Origin: a virus
Virus record (IMG/VR): IMGVR_UViG_3300035659_000023
Coordinates: 1 to 51,159 of that record
Direction: 5' to 3' (one strand)
DNA: 51,159 bases
Below are positions 16,101-24,635 of the stretch, in pieces. Both the position numbers and the translations under genes were made by a program. A model generated the notes under the pieces. It had not been told where the DNA came from, made no database searches, and saw nothing but the letters and a program-made list of their open reading frames with translations. How positions within the stretch are numbered: the first letter of the stretch is position 1; every line of letters starts with the position of its first letter.

Positions 16101-16848
16101 AACAGCTACTACTGATATTGCAGCGATAGGAGCCACTTTGGGTAATTCTCAAGTAGTAGAAACCGATGGCACTGGTAAATTGATAACAGCCGCGAAGGGA
16201 ACTGCTTATAATAAGGCCTTCGGTACTACCTCTGGTACTGTTTCCGAAGGTAATCATGCTCATACTGGAGTATATGAACCAGCTTCTTCTACAATAATGA
16301 AAGAAGGCGAGAATATATCTCTCTTGAATAATAACTCTGGTTACATTACGGGTAATCAAACTATTACCTTGAGCGGTGATGTTACTGGCAGTGGGGCCGT
16401 TTCTATTTCAGCCACTGTTAAGGATAGTTCTCATATACATTCTATAGCTAATGTTACTCATTTACAAGATACTTTAACTAACAAAGTTAACTTATCTACT
16501 TTTAATAGTTATATAATAGAAGAAACTAAACAGCCAGGTTTCGTACTAGGGTCTAACGGTACCTGGAATGAATATAGTAGAACTACTTTTAAGGATTCTT
16601 TAAATTTGTTTGTCTCTGGAACAGCTACTATTCCTGTAGGTGATGATTCAGTAATAGTAACCCATAATTATGGAAGTTCTCCTACTATAAGTGATATTAG
16701 TATAACCCCTCAAACGAATACCTTTGGGTATCCTTACTGGATTACAGCTGTAGGTTCCGCTACCTTTAAGGTTAAACTTGGTAATGTGGGTTTAGAAACA
16801 AGAAATGCCAGTGTTTTATTTAGTTGGCAAATATGGAAAAGAGATTAA
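13144..16848 (+). CDS. Signal-peptide-bearing tail-fibre/adhesin-like protein (1234 aa)
   Basis: Residues 1-21 form a Sec signal peptide (MKKFLYPLLLCILFTVSLFG, then Gln-Tyr). Two similar segments follow, with YPGVDTTGLGVLP and YPGIDTTGLGTLP. At about 432-552 lie YadA-head-like repeats (GSIAIGSNNSVSGSYSTVIG). Fibre-type segments TDGTSGYVLKTNGAGIVSW and TDGNSGQILKTNGNGEVTW flank four exact 23-aa repeats (657-748). The C-terminus resembles a phage fibre tip (SATFKVKLGNVG). Trimeric beta-rich fibre is the best guess, for host or surface binding. A signal peptide is unexpected for a fibre assembled in the cytoplasm. It starts the run of four secreted-type giants. Confidence 0.75.
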   Translation: MKKFLYPLLLCILFTVSLFGQYTDEKYEKYVGYARGKYPLTLSGLQRAIAAVVAVDSGVVNIAYPGVDTTGLGVLPPRIYLRGWISGEEIVSGVVAGTGTWGYITGDITEQTDLQEALSNKLDLSDTSHKVLTSNLIYNNKSGMRDTLLYSDLYEKFLGIEDGKYDLSVAGVQSAIADLPNDSGTVYISYPGIDTTGLGTLPNDIILWGWILTYVSGNNTAEVLTFQIETSASSTGNFYTTIDDSTYTTVIDNGDVNTIVATKIYNTLYGNVTGWTITKNSFRITLTHNTYGDITDPTYNASAIGATVTTYSRANGTLKLYSSSYTQGAGYIVVTPAQSKVVVASDSMRVQGKSKFVGNVTLPNTSIWNTTGVGIGTITPRTTLEGVGALLFTGTAGAGWTEPNLGAGTRLLWYPRKAAFRVGTVTGTQWNDANIGENSVAFSYNNIASGKGSIAIGSNNSVSGSYSTVIGDNNTATYPQGVALGTGNTIDGDYGVAIGVNNSTYGSSSRAFGTSCITYGIYSTAFGFTNIARSYLEFVIGRNALDGGSSDTWVATDPLFSVGIGTSTNNRLNGFTVFKNGNAEVYGTLKVGHIYTFPATDGTSGYVLKTNGAGIVSWQADASGIGGAAYADSLLHDGRHVPGDSLITDAEGNSRFQAKGTYLIPSDSTSMRSYSNAKYQAKGTYLIPSDSTSIRNYSNAKYQAKGTYLIPSDSTSMRNYSNAKYQAKGTYLIPSDSTSMRSYSNAKYQYKFSNIAETSAGDSIKFYNKYTFPRTDGNSGQILKTNGNGEVTWQIDASGLGGASFADSVSHDGRHVVGDSLITDAEGTARFEPKGVTISDVSLLQDSLTVKLNRNESIRYTKVLGLPDTTGVTTGYVMKKQADGTIQWNNDATGGAPVWGNISGTLANQTDLQGALNSKSATGHLHAASDITSGIIDTARFHAYADLVVENKVGTGSAQVAAGNHTHSGVYEPVITKNTAFNKNFGTATTDIAAIGATLGNSQVVETDGTGKLITAAKGTAYNKAFGTTSGTVSEGNHAHTGVYEPASSTIMKEGENISLLNNNSGYITGNQTITLSGDVTGSGAVSISATVKDSSHIHSIANVTHLQDTLTNKVNLSTFNSYIIEETKQPGFVLGSNGTWNEYSRTTFKDSLNLFVSGTATIPVGDDSVIVTHNYGSSPTISDISITPQTNTFGYPYWITAVGSATFKVKLGNVGLETRNASVLFSWQIWKRD
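15112..15387 (+). repeat. Four tandem 69-bp repeats in the fibre-like gene
   Basis: Units begin at 15112, 15181, 15250 and 15319, each 69 bp, with a partial fifth at 15388. Each encodes 23 residues of the form QAKGTYLIPSDSTSMRSYSN plus AKY. Units differ at only a few positions (for example SMRSY versus SIRNY), and the exact spacing keeps frame, so copy number could change without breaking the protein. Confidence 0.95.
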
Positions 16849-16862
16849 ATAAGGAAAGTAAT

Positions 16863-19800
16863 ATGAAAAAAATATTCTTAAGTTTACTTCTACTGATAGT
16901 TGTTTTATCGTCTGGAGCAATATATTCTCAAAGGTACGCAACTAAAGATACTACCGTAACCACAGCTTCTTTAGCGAGAGCTACAGCTATTTCTCTTGGG
17001 AGTATATCGACTCAGGTAAGTCATATTGCAGGAGACTATTACAGCCAAGCCTATTTAGACGGTGTCATAGGAACTATGAATGATTCTATTGCAGCATTAA
17101 ACCATGAAATAGATAACATTTGGGCGTACTTAGGAAGATATCACTATGATTTACCGTATGCGCCTTATAATTTTATAGCTGATGGTACTAGTGGTGATGT
17201 TGAAATAATATGGTCTGATTCTACAAATAGCCTTGATAGCAATGTAATTTATATGAAATTTACTAACCCCGAAATAAGCGAAGTTCCTTCTGGGGGTACT
17301 CGAATAGGAGCAACTACTGATACCGATACTACTTTTACATACAGCGGTACTAACCTCCCAAAAAATACTACTATGTGGTTTTGGGTAAAGAACTGGAAAG
17401 GGGGATTTTCTAACGTATCTTCTGTGGATACTACTTTTATTTATGAAGCTGGTGGGGGAGGAGGTACTATTACTTATACTCGTCAGTTAGCAGGTATTGA
17501 CTTTGAAGAAGGCAATCTAACTGATTTTACCAGCGTTGATTCTACGAATGGAAGCCTATGGACAGTATCTACCCCTGTGAACATAGGTACTAAAAGCTTG
17601 AGAGTAGGGATTGATCAAGGTACCGCTGGATATCCCGTAGATGGATTAAAGACTTTTACTTCAGCTACCTATGATACTGTGTCTGGAGGATTCTTTGTTT
17701 ATTTTCCTGCTATTATGAATACTGCTCAAACCGATGTAAGTTTTTGTGATCTTTTTATTCTTGGTTTATATGACGGGGGAAATGATTTATGTTACATAGG
17801 AATTAAATGGGATGCTTCTCACTTAGTATCTCGATGGGCTTTATATATGGCAGCTGGTTCCTCTTTAGATACTGCTACTACTGCTGAGAATACTAATAAT
17901 CCTACTACGGGGGCTTGGTATAAAGTAACATGGCAATACTTTGGAAATCAAGGTTCTAACGGCGGGGTTAAAGTATATGTTAATAATAATTTAGTTTTGC
18001 AGAAGATGGGGATAGTAACTACTGGTTTCTTTCCCGATCTTATTCACTACGGCGCCGTTGAAGGTTATAGTATGGTTTGGGCGGCAGCTGGTTATTTTTA
18101 TCTTGATGATGCTATAGTTTGTGATGGTATAATGACAGAAAACTTTGTAGGCTTTCCAACCGCGGGGGGAGCAGTCGAAGGTCCTTACGGGCACTTTGTG
18201 AATGCTTACGCGACTGGCGGGGGTACTAATACTTACGATGGGACTAGTTGGGATAAGGCTTTGAAGACTATGCAGGATGTTACATGGAATGCTATAGTAC
18301 CCGGCGATACTTTATATATTTCCGGAGGTAACGTAAATAGTTCTATTACTTATACTGGTTTAGTGAATATAGGTAGGAGCGGAACTCCAGGACATATAAT
18401 TACTATAAGACCTGGCATAAGTTTCGGGCACAACGGTGAAGTAATTTTCTACGGCACCTCTGTTTCTAATAAAGGTTTTGTTAAAATAGAAGATCAGAAA
18501 TATATAAGACTCGAGCATATAACTATTAACTTTGCCCCCGTTAATGTTTCTGAAGGATATGCTCTTTTAGTAAGGGGTAATAGCGTAGGAGCTACTAAAG
18601 GGATTTATCTAGATAGTTTGACCGTTACTTGTGCTTCCGGAGATAGATACGGAGGAGCGGATACTGATAACTTTTTAGTTAAAATAGATGGTTCTGGCGG
18701 GGGAGTAAGTACTTACGTAGATTCTGTTTACCTTATGTATAGTACCCTTGCAAATACGAGATATCCAGCGACTTGGGTGCAAGCCGACGGCATCGTGTTA
18801 CAATACGCTCAGAATATATGGATACTGAATAACCACGTAACTATAAATAACGACTGGCCTACAGCCGCTTATCCTACCGGTAATAATGCACACAATGATT
18901 GTATAGCAAGTAATGCTATTACTAAAAATCTTACTATAGCTAACAACTATATGATAAATCTTCAAACTGCGAATCATCAATCTCAAGGTGCTATCTTAGG
19001 TAACGGTAGTGGTTATATGCTTATTTATAATAATGTATTTGCTACTCCTAATTTTGTTAATGATGGTAATTGGATGCCTACTACTTTTGTAATATATCCA
19101 GGGTCTGCGTCTTGTGAATACTCTCTGTATCATAATACTATTGTAGCCGGCTCTAATTTTTATGGGGCTGATTTTCAAGATACTTCTGTCGTATATCACG
19201 TAAGATTAAAGAATAACATCTTCACCGCCGTAGGGCAAGGCTCGGCCGCTCCTAAGATACGATTTAGACAGTATTTAAGTTCCACTGGATTAAATCCTAT
19301 ATGGGCTAACATAAATGATAATATATATGGACAATACTGGGCTGGTAGCAGTAATCAATTGATGGTAACAGCTGATGGTTATTTAACTATGGCTAATTTG
19401 AACGCTTCTCCGAGATTCGCCGAGTTAGCTAATACACCCGCGAATAGATGGAATGTAGTGAATTCTAATTTATTTTCAGATGTTACTAACTATGATTATA
19501 CCTTAAAGACTGGAGCACCTGCCATTGGAGTAGGTTTAGATTTGGGTATTGATACTGATTTACTTGGCAATGCAAGAGACCCAAATACTCCTGATATAGG
19601 CGCTTATGAATACATGGGGGCAAGTACTCCTAATATTTACACTTCAGTAGCATCTCTTACTGATTTTGGTAATGTAGAAACAGGTACTAATTCCTCTCCT
19701 CAAAGTTATACAGTATCCGGAACAGATTTATTAGGTAACGTTACTATAGACGTTCCTACTGGATTCCAGATATCTTTAAGTAGTGGAAGCGGGTATGGTA

Positions 19801-20696
19801 CACAATTAGTATTACCTCCTACAGGACCTACTTTACCGGGTACTACAATTTATGCAAGATTTAGTCCCGTTAATTCCGTTCCTTATTCTGGTAATATTAG
19901 TCATACTAGTTCTGGAGCTACTACTAAGAATGTTTCTGTAAGTGGTACTGGAGTAACTACTCCACCTTCTGGATATCCAAGGTCACTATTATTAGCCGAC
20001 TTTGAAGAAAATAACTGGAGTGAGTTTAATAGAGCTTTTGCTTATTTCGCAGGGGCTTATGTGGGTAATCATGATATATCTACGGGACTTGCTTACAAAC
20101 ACAATGGTAATTACGGTATGAAACTTCATTTAGATACTCTCAGTCAGACAAGAATAGATACTACTGCTATTGAAAAAACCTTTTCAACAGGAACCGGACA
20201 AGATACTATTTCGGGATACTTTTACTTCTACGCCGATAATTCTATAAACACTTCTGTACCAACTAATTACTCTGATATAGAAATATTCGGACTTTATGAC
20301 GGGCCTTATCCCTCTGATTGGCAAATATTTTTAGGATTAAAAACCGATGGTAGTAATAACTTTACCCGATTTTTATTAGAACAAATGGATAGTTCCGATG
20401 TTTTTGCTGAGTTTTCCTATAACTGGGGGAGTAGTCTTACGGGAGCTTGGCATAGAATAAAATGGCAATATTTTGGGCATCAAACCTCTCCTAATGGAGG
20501 TATAAAGATCTGGTGTGATGCTACTCTTATATTTAATAGACAAACTCACGCTACTACAGGAATTTATCCGAAGAAAGTTCTCTGGGGGTTACCAGAGCTT
20601 AACGGTAGTCTCAGAATCAGCGATAGTAATTCCTTTATATACTTCGATGATATTATAATTAGTGCTGGATTAATGGGAGACTTTACGGGCTTTTAG
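16863..20696 (+). CDS. Secreted modular beta-helix / lectin-like protein (1277 aa)
   Basis: The start at 16863 (MKKIFLSLLLLIVVLSSG, cleavage near IYSQ) has AGGAAAG upstream and gives a clean signal peptide; the in-frame 16824 start is less likely. Module order: Fn3-like at about 95-195; a jelly-roll/LamG-like domain (206-430) with WYKVTWQYFGNQGSNGGVKV; a parallel beta-helix (about 443-916) ending in DIGAYE; an Ig-like domain (926-1036); and a second jelly-roll (1040-1276) with WHRIKWQYFGHQTSPNGGIK, a clear internal duplicate of the first. DIGAYE endings are typical of choice-of-anchor Q-type beta-helix proteins. It may bind or cleave polysaccharide at the cell surface; no catalytic residues can be named. 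Confidence 0.75.
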   Translation: MKKIFLSLLLLIVVLSSGAIYSQRYATKDTTVTTASLARATAISLGSISTQVSHIAGDYYSQAYLDGVIGTMNDSIAALNHEIDNIWAYLGRYHYDLPYAPYNFIADGTSGDVEIIWSDSTNSLDSNVIYMKFTNPEISEVPSGGTRIGATTDTDTTFTYSGTNLPKNTTMWFWVKNWKGGFSNVSSVDTTFIYEAGGGGGTITYTRQLAGIDFEEGNLTDFTSVDSTNGSLWTVSTPVNIGTKSLRVGIDQGTAGYPVDGLKTFTSATYDTVSGGFFVYFPAIMNTAQTDVSFCDLFILGLYDGGNDLCYIGIKWDASHLVSRWALYMAAGSSLDTATTAENTNNPTTGAWYKVTWQYFGNQGSNGGVKVYVNNNLVLQKMGIVTTGFFPDLIHYGAVEGYSMVWAAAGYFYLDDAIVCDGIMTENFVGFPTAGGAVEGPYGHFVNAYATGGGTNTYDGTSWDKALKTMQDVTWNAIVPGDTLYISGGNVNSSITYTGLVNIGRSGTPGHIITIRPGISFGHNGEVIFYGTSVSNKGFVKIEDQKYIRLEHITINFAPVNVSEGYALLVRGNSVGATKGIYLDSLTVTCASGDRYGGADTDNFLVKIDGSGGGVSTYVDSVYLMYSTLANTRYPATWVQADGIVLQYAQNIWILNNHVTINNDWPTAAYPTGNNAHNDCIASNAITKNLTIANNYMINLQTANHQSQGAILGNGSGYMLIYNNVFATPNFVNDGNWMPTTFVIYPGSASCEYSLYHNTIVAGSNFYGADFQDTSVVYHVRLKNNIFTAVGQGSAAPKIRFRQYLSSTGLNPIWANINDNIYGQYWAGSSNQLMVTADGYLTMANLNASPRFAELANTPANRWNVVNSNLFSDVTNYDYTLKTGAPAIGVGLDLGIDTDLLGNARDPNTPDIGAYEYMGASTPNIYTSVASLTDFGNVETGTNSSPQSYTVSGTDLLGNVTIDVPTGFQISLSSGSGYGTQLVLPPTGPTLPGTTIYARFSPVNSVPYSGNISHTSSGATTKNVSVSGTGVTTPPSGYPRSLLLADFEENNWSEFNRAFAYFAGAYVGNHDISTGLAYKHNGNYGMKLHLDTLSQTRIDTTAIEKTFSTGTGQDTISGYFYFYADNSINTSVPTNYSDIEIFGLYDGPYPSDWQIFLGLKTDGSNNFTRFLLEQMDSSDVFAEFSYNWGSSLTGAWHRIKWQYFGHQTSPNGGIKIWCDATLIFNRQTHATTGIYPKKVLWGLPELNGSLRISDSNSFIYFDDIIISAGLMGDFTGF

Positions 20697-20710
20697 AATT
20701 AATAGAGAAC

Positions 20711-20729
20711 GTGTATTCTACGAATACAC
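20711..20729 (+). repeat. Perfect inverted repeat GTGTATTC-TAC-GAATACAC
   Basis: Eight-base arms with a 3-base loop lie in the 66-bp gap between two giant genes, before AAAGGAGAAAAAAG and the 20763 ATG. It shares CGTGTATT with the promoter-like boxes but lacks the TATTATA core. Without a T-run it is more likely an operator or RNA structure than a terminator. Confidence 0.5.
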
Positions 20730-20762
20730 TTCATAATATTTAAATATAAAGGAGAAAAAAGA

Positions 20763-23700
20763 ATGAGACTACGAATAGTGTTAGCTACTATATTTATGTT
20801 ATTAAATATGGTTTATGCTCAGGAGGTTATTACTATAACCCTTCCGAGCGGGGATGAGGACACAACTTACACAGTTCCAGCTACTGTTCCAATTGTGATA
20901 CAAGCAACTATTAAGGGGATACCGAAACCACCTAAAGCACCCTCCGACTTAAGTGGGGAACCCGGGGAATTAGAGAATACTTTACATTGGAAAGATAACT
21001 CTAACAACGAAACTAATTTTACGGTATACGCAAACAACGTTAAGTTAGTTACGCTACCAGCGAATACTATATCTTATTTGGATAAACCCAGAGGTAATTT
21101 AGAGACTGTGAAGTATTGGGTAACAGCTCTTAATCAGAGAGGTGAAAGTCCAGCTAGTAATATTATTTACGTTACTACTTTAGATACTACTCCCCCTACC
21201 GTTGATATTGTTGGTAACATTTCTACATCAACTGGTTTACTAGTGGGCGGGGTTAATATAACCTTCAGCGGCTACAGTATCCCAGCTGTAAGTGACGGAA
21301 ATGGTAATTATTCTATGACCGTAGATTACAATTATACTGGAATTGCTATTCCTTCTGCTAATGGATACACCTTTAATCCAGTGAATCGTTCTTATACTAA
21401 TGTTACTACTAATCAAATTAGTCAGAATTATACAGCCATCAACAATCCTGTTAATATATCAGGTTATGTAAAAGATAATGTTGGTAATGGTTTAATCGGG
21501 GCTATTATAACTTTTAGTGGCGGTGGTGGTATAACAACTAATAGTATGGGATTTTATACAAAAGATGTTGTATATGGATTTTCGGGAACAACTACATTAA
21601 CTTTAACGGGATGGACATTTAGTCCGTCAAGTATTTCATATAATAATATTGTTGTTAATCAAGTTAATCAAAATTATATTGGAACACATATTCCAATAAC
21701 AATTTCTGGGTATATAAGAGATGGTGCGAATAATGGAGTCAGCGGAGTCGTTGCCATATTTAGTAATGCTGGAAATGCAACAACAGACATTTCAGGATTT
21801 TATACAAAAGACGTTGTATATGGATATACTGGTACTGTTACGCCCACTTTAGCGGGATGGACTTTTAATCCTTCAAGCATATCTTATAATAACGTTATAA
21901 TAAATCAATTGAATCAAAATTATATTGGTGTGTACAATAATAATATTTCGATTTGGTATATAGATCCAAATGGAACGGCCCTCGATCCTCATACTTGGTT
22001 AGGAGCTTGGAAAACATTTTCTGCTATTAATTGGACTTCGATTAAGCCGGGAGATATAATATATATTTCTGGAGGTGTAACATCTCAAATTTATTATGAA
22101 ACATTAATTATAAAAAAGAGTGGAACTCCTGGGCATATTATTACTATAACAAAAGGAATAGACACAGGTCATAATGGCGAAATAATTATAGACGGTAAAA
22201 ATACGCTTGTAAGAGGAATAGATAATACTGGAACTAACTGGGACGGCTATGATTATATTAAAGTATCGTATTTAACAATTCGAAGAATAGGCGGTAATGG
22301 AGATGGCGGAGGTGGAATACATTCTACTGGATTTAATGTAAATTATTTTGATCATATCAATATGCCAATGATGCATACGCGAGGCTTTCATTGTACTGGT
22401 ATATATCCAGGTACAATAACATCAGATTCGTTATTTATAACAAATTGCAAAATTATAAGCGACAGTATAAATAGTAATCAAACAGATGGAATGTATTTAA
22501 ATTGGTTATCTAATATTTTTATAGAAGATAGTTATATAGAAGCATACAATCAAAATAATTTACATTGTGATATAGTATCGACTGGTAATTGGATAGAAAA
22601 TATAAATATAACTCGTTCATTTTTAATAAATAAGTCATATAAAAATGGTTATCCCGATAATTATGATAATGGATTGTTACTTCAAGCAAGAGGAATTGTA
22701 AATATAAATAACAGTGTAATTTCTACACCTAATTTTGATAATAGTTTAGGTTGGTGTATTTCTTTTTCGGGAACTAGTCCTAATCCAGCTACTATATATT
22801 TTTATAATAATACTGTTTATACTAATAAAGCAAATAATGCCGTTGTGTTTCAATACGCGGCGATGAACTCTAATTCAATATTTAAGAATAATATATTCTA
22901 TGGTAATCAAGGAGTAGGAAACGGATTTGATTACGGTTCTGGGTTTACTGCATCTAATATAAACTATAACTTATACTATACTGGCGGTAGTACAATATGT
23001 GCCTATAATGGAGTAAAGACTTTAGCCCAAATGAAAACAGCGGGCGCTGAATTAAACGGATTAAACGCTTTACCATTATTTAAAAGTCCTTCAACTTTTG
23101 ACTATTCTTTGTTAAATAATTCTCCTGGTATTAATGTTGGTATTGATTTAGGTTCTCAATATTCAAAGGATATTACTGGAAAAATTAGAACTGGCATTTG
23201 GGATATGGGCGCTTATGAATCTAATGTATCAAGTTCTATTGTTTTAGAGGGTCCAAACAGTTGGAAAATTAATCCTAATGGAACGGGTTTAGCTCCGCAT
23301 ACTTGGGCAGGTGGATGGAAAACATTGTCTGCTATAAATTGGACATCAGTTCAACCTGGCGATACTATATTTGTTTTTGGAGGAGCTGATTCTGTTACTT
23401 ATAATGAAGCTTTAACTGTTGGTAAATCTGGTGCCCCTAATAAATTTATTACTATTATGCCAGGATTGAGTGCGAGTTATAATGGAAAGGTAATTATATC
23501 TGTCAGTTCCGGTAATGGTATAAACATTAATCAGCAAAATCCAATGGGAATAAAACAATATATTCGTATTAAAAATATTACGGTAAAAATGCAACAGATA
23601 ACAGCGGGAGGATATGGCATATATGTAAGTAGTAGAGTTGCGCAAGGTTGTAACGTTATTTATTTAGATAAAGTGCAAGTTATTTGGAATTTAAATGGAA

Positions 23701-24617
23701 CGGGAAGTAGTAGCACAGAGCAATTTGGTATAAAGGTAGATGGTTATGGTGGAGGTACAAGTTATGTTGATTCTGTTTTCATAATAAATTCATACGTACA
23801 AAATATAAGAACTGTTCCATCTATAAATGTTCAATGTGACGGAATAGTATTGCAGAATTTGTCAAACATTTTTGTTCTAAACAACAAAGTGGTAGTTAAT
23901 AATGATACTCCTGGTAGGAATGATACTCCGCATAATGACCCTATAGGCGTAAACGCTTCTATTTATAATCTTACGATAGCTAACAACATACTTATCAATT
24001 CTCAAGATGTCAACACTTGTTCTAATGGTATTATATTAGGAGCCTTATCTGGTAAGTTCGATATGTATAACAACGTATTAGCAACTCCATTCTTTGGCTG
24101 GACTAATGGCGAAGTACCGCAGTCCTTATCTATTTATAGTGTAACTACTGGTACTTATTTTTATATTTATAACAATACCTTCGAAGGTGGTTCAAGTCCT
24201 TATGTAGTCATGTCCAGGAATTCTAATAACCCTTATGTATACTTTAAGAATAATATAGTAGCCGCGCGAGAATCCGGAAGTTTTAGGGTAGCTTTTGAAA
24301 ACAGTACTCCTACTTGGAATCAGATTAATGGTAATCTTTATACTACTTACGCGAAGAGTAGTAGCAACGGTTTAATCAACGGATACTCTATGACTACATT
24401 AAGAACTACTTACGGAGCCGAAACAGTCGGTATAGGGTCTGATAGATGGAATATAGCGGAATCTAGTTTGTTTAATAACTACCTTAATTACGATTATTCA
24501 TTGAAGGATGGTTCCCCGGCTATCGACAAGGGAGTTTATCTTGGGCCTCCTTACGATAAAGATATAACTGGAAAGACTAGAAGTAATCCTCCCGATATTG
24601 GGGCCTATGAAAAATAA
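20763..24617 (+). CDS. Secreted protein: Fn3-like, three Ig/CarboxypepD_reg-like repeats and two beta-helix domains (1284 aa)
   Basis: The signal peptide MRLRIVLATIFMLLNMVYA precedes QEV. An Fn3-like domain (about 58-143; PPKAPSDLSGEPGELENTLH) is followed by three repeats of about 80 residues (149-389), each ending SYNNI/SYNNV...QNYIG or SYTNV...QNYTA. Two parallel beta-helix modules follow, at about 393-820 (ending DMGAYES) and 830-1284 (ending DIGAYEK), each opening WxxxPNGTxLxPHTWxGxWKT. Strong RBS AAAGGAG. Bases about 21450-23940 are visibly more AT-rich than both ends, suggesting mosaic origin. Likely secreted or surface carbohydrate-interacting protein; activity unknown. Confidence 0.75.
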   Translation: MRLRIVLATIFMLLNMVYAQEVITITLPSGDEDTTYTVPATVPIVIQATIKGIPKPPKAPSDLSGEPGELENTLHWKDNSNNETNFTVYANNVKLVTLPANTISYLDKPRGNLETVKYWVTALNQRGESPASNIIYVTTLDTTPPTVDIVGNISTSTGLLVGGVNITFSGYSIPAVSDGNGNYSMTVDYNYTGIAIPSANGYTFNPVNRSYTNVTTNQISQNYTAINNPVNISGYVKDNVGNGLIGAIITFSGGGGITTNSMGFYTKDVVYGFSGTTTLTLTGWTFSPSSISYNNIVVNQVNQNYIGTHIPITISGYIRDGANNGVSGVVAIFSNAGNATTDISGFYTKDVVYGYTGTVTPTLAGWTFNPSSISYNNVIINQLNQNYIGVYNNNISIWYIDPNGTALDPHTWLGAWKTFSAINWTSIKPGDIIYISGGVTSQIYYETLIIKKSGTPGHIITITKGIDTGHNGEIIIDGKNTLVRGIDNTGTNWDGYDYIKVSYLTIRRIGGNGDGGGGIHSTGFNVNYFDHINMPMMHTRGFHCTGIYPGTITSDSLFITNCKIISDSINSNQTDGMYLNWLSNIFIEDSYIEAYNQNNLHCDIVSTGNWIENINITRSFLINKSYKNGYPDNYDNGLLLQARGIVNINNSVISTPNFDNSLGWCISFSGTSPNPATIYFYNNTVYTNKANNAVVFQYAAMNSNSIFKNNIFYGNQGVGNGFDYGSGFTASNINYNLYYTGGSTICAYNGVKTLAQMKTAGAELNGLNALPLFKSPSTFDYSLLNNSPGINVGIDLGSQYSKDITGKIRTGIWDMGAYESNVSSSIVLEGPNSWKINPNGTGLAPHTWAGGWKTLSAINWTSVQPGDTIFVFGGADSVTYNEALTVGKSGAPNKFITIMPGLSASYNGKVIISVSSGNGININQQNPMGIKQYIRIKNITVKMQQITAGGYGIYVSSRVAQGCNVIYLDKVQVIWNLNGTGSSSTEQFGIKVDGYGGGTSYVDSVFIINSYVQNIRTVPSINVQCDGIVLQNLSNIFVLNNKVVVNNDTPGRNDTPHNDPIGVNASIYNLTIANNILINSQDVNTCSNGIILGALSGKFDMYNNVLATPFFGWTNGEVPQSLSIYSVTTGTYFYIYNNTFEGGSSPYVVMSRNSNNPYVYFKNNIVAARESGSFRVAFENSTPTWNQINGNLYTTYAKSSSNGLINGYSMTTLRTTYGAETVGIGSDRWNIAESSLFNNYLNYDYSLKDGSPAIDKGVYLGPPYDKDITGKTRSNPPDIGAYEK

Positions 24618-24635
24618 ACAAGATAAGGTTTAATT

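Noticed and set aside
13144-16848. SWQ matches in the fibre-like protein (VSWQAD, VTWQID, FSWQIW)
   Set aside because: These sit in a known fibre-type repeat or a C-terminal strand, lack the preceding KL or NWRxIL, and are not at module starts. They are not counted with the LSWQ peptide.
20711-20729. Further copy of the promoter box
   Set aside because: It shares CGTGTATT but is a perfect inverted repeat and lacks the TATTATA core, so it was listed as an inverted repeat only.
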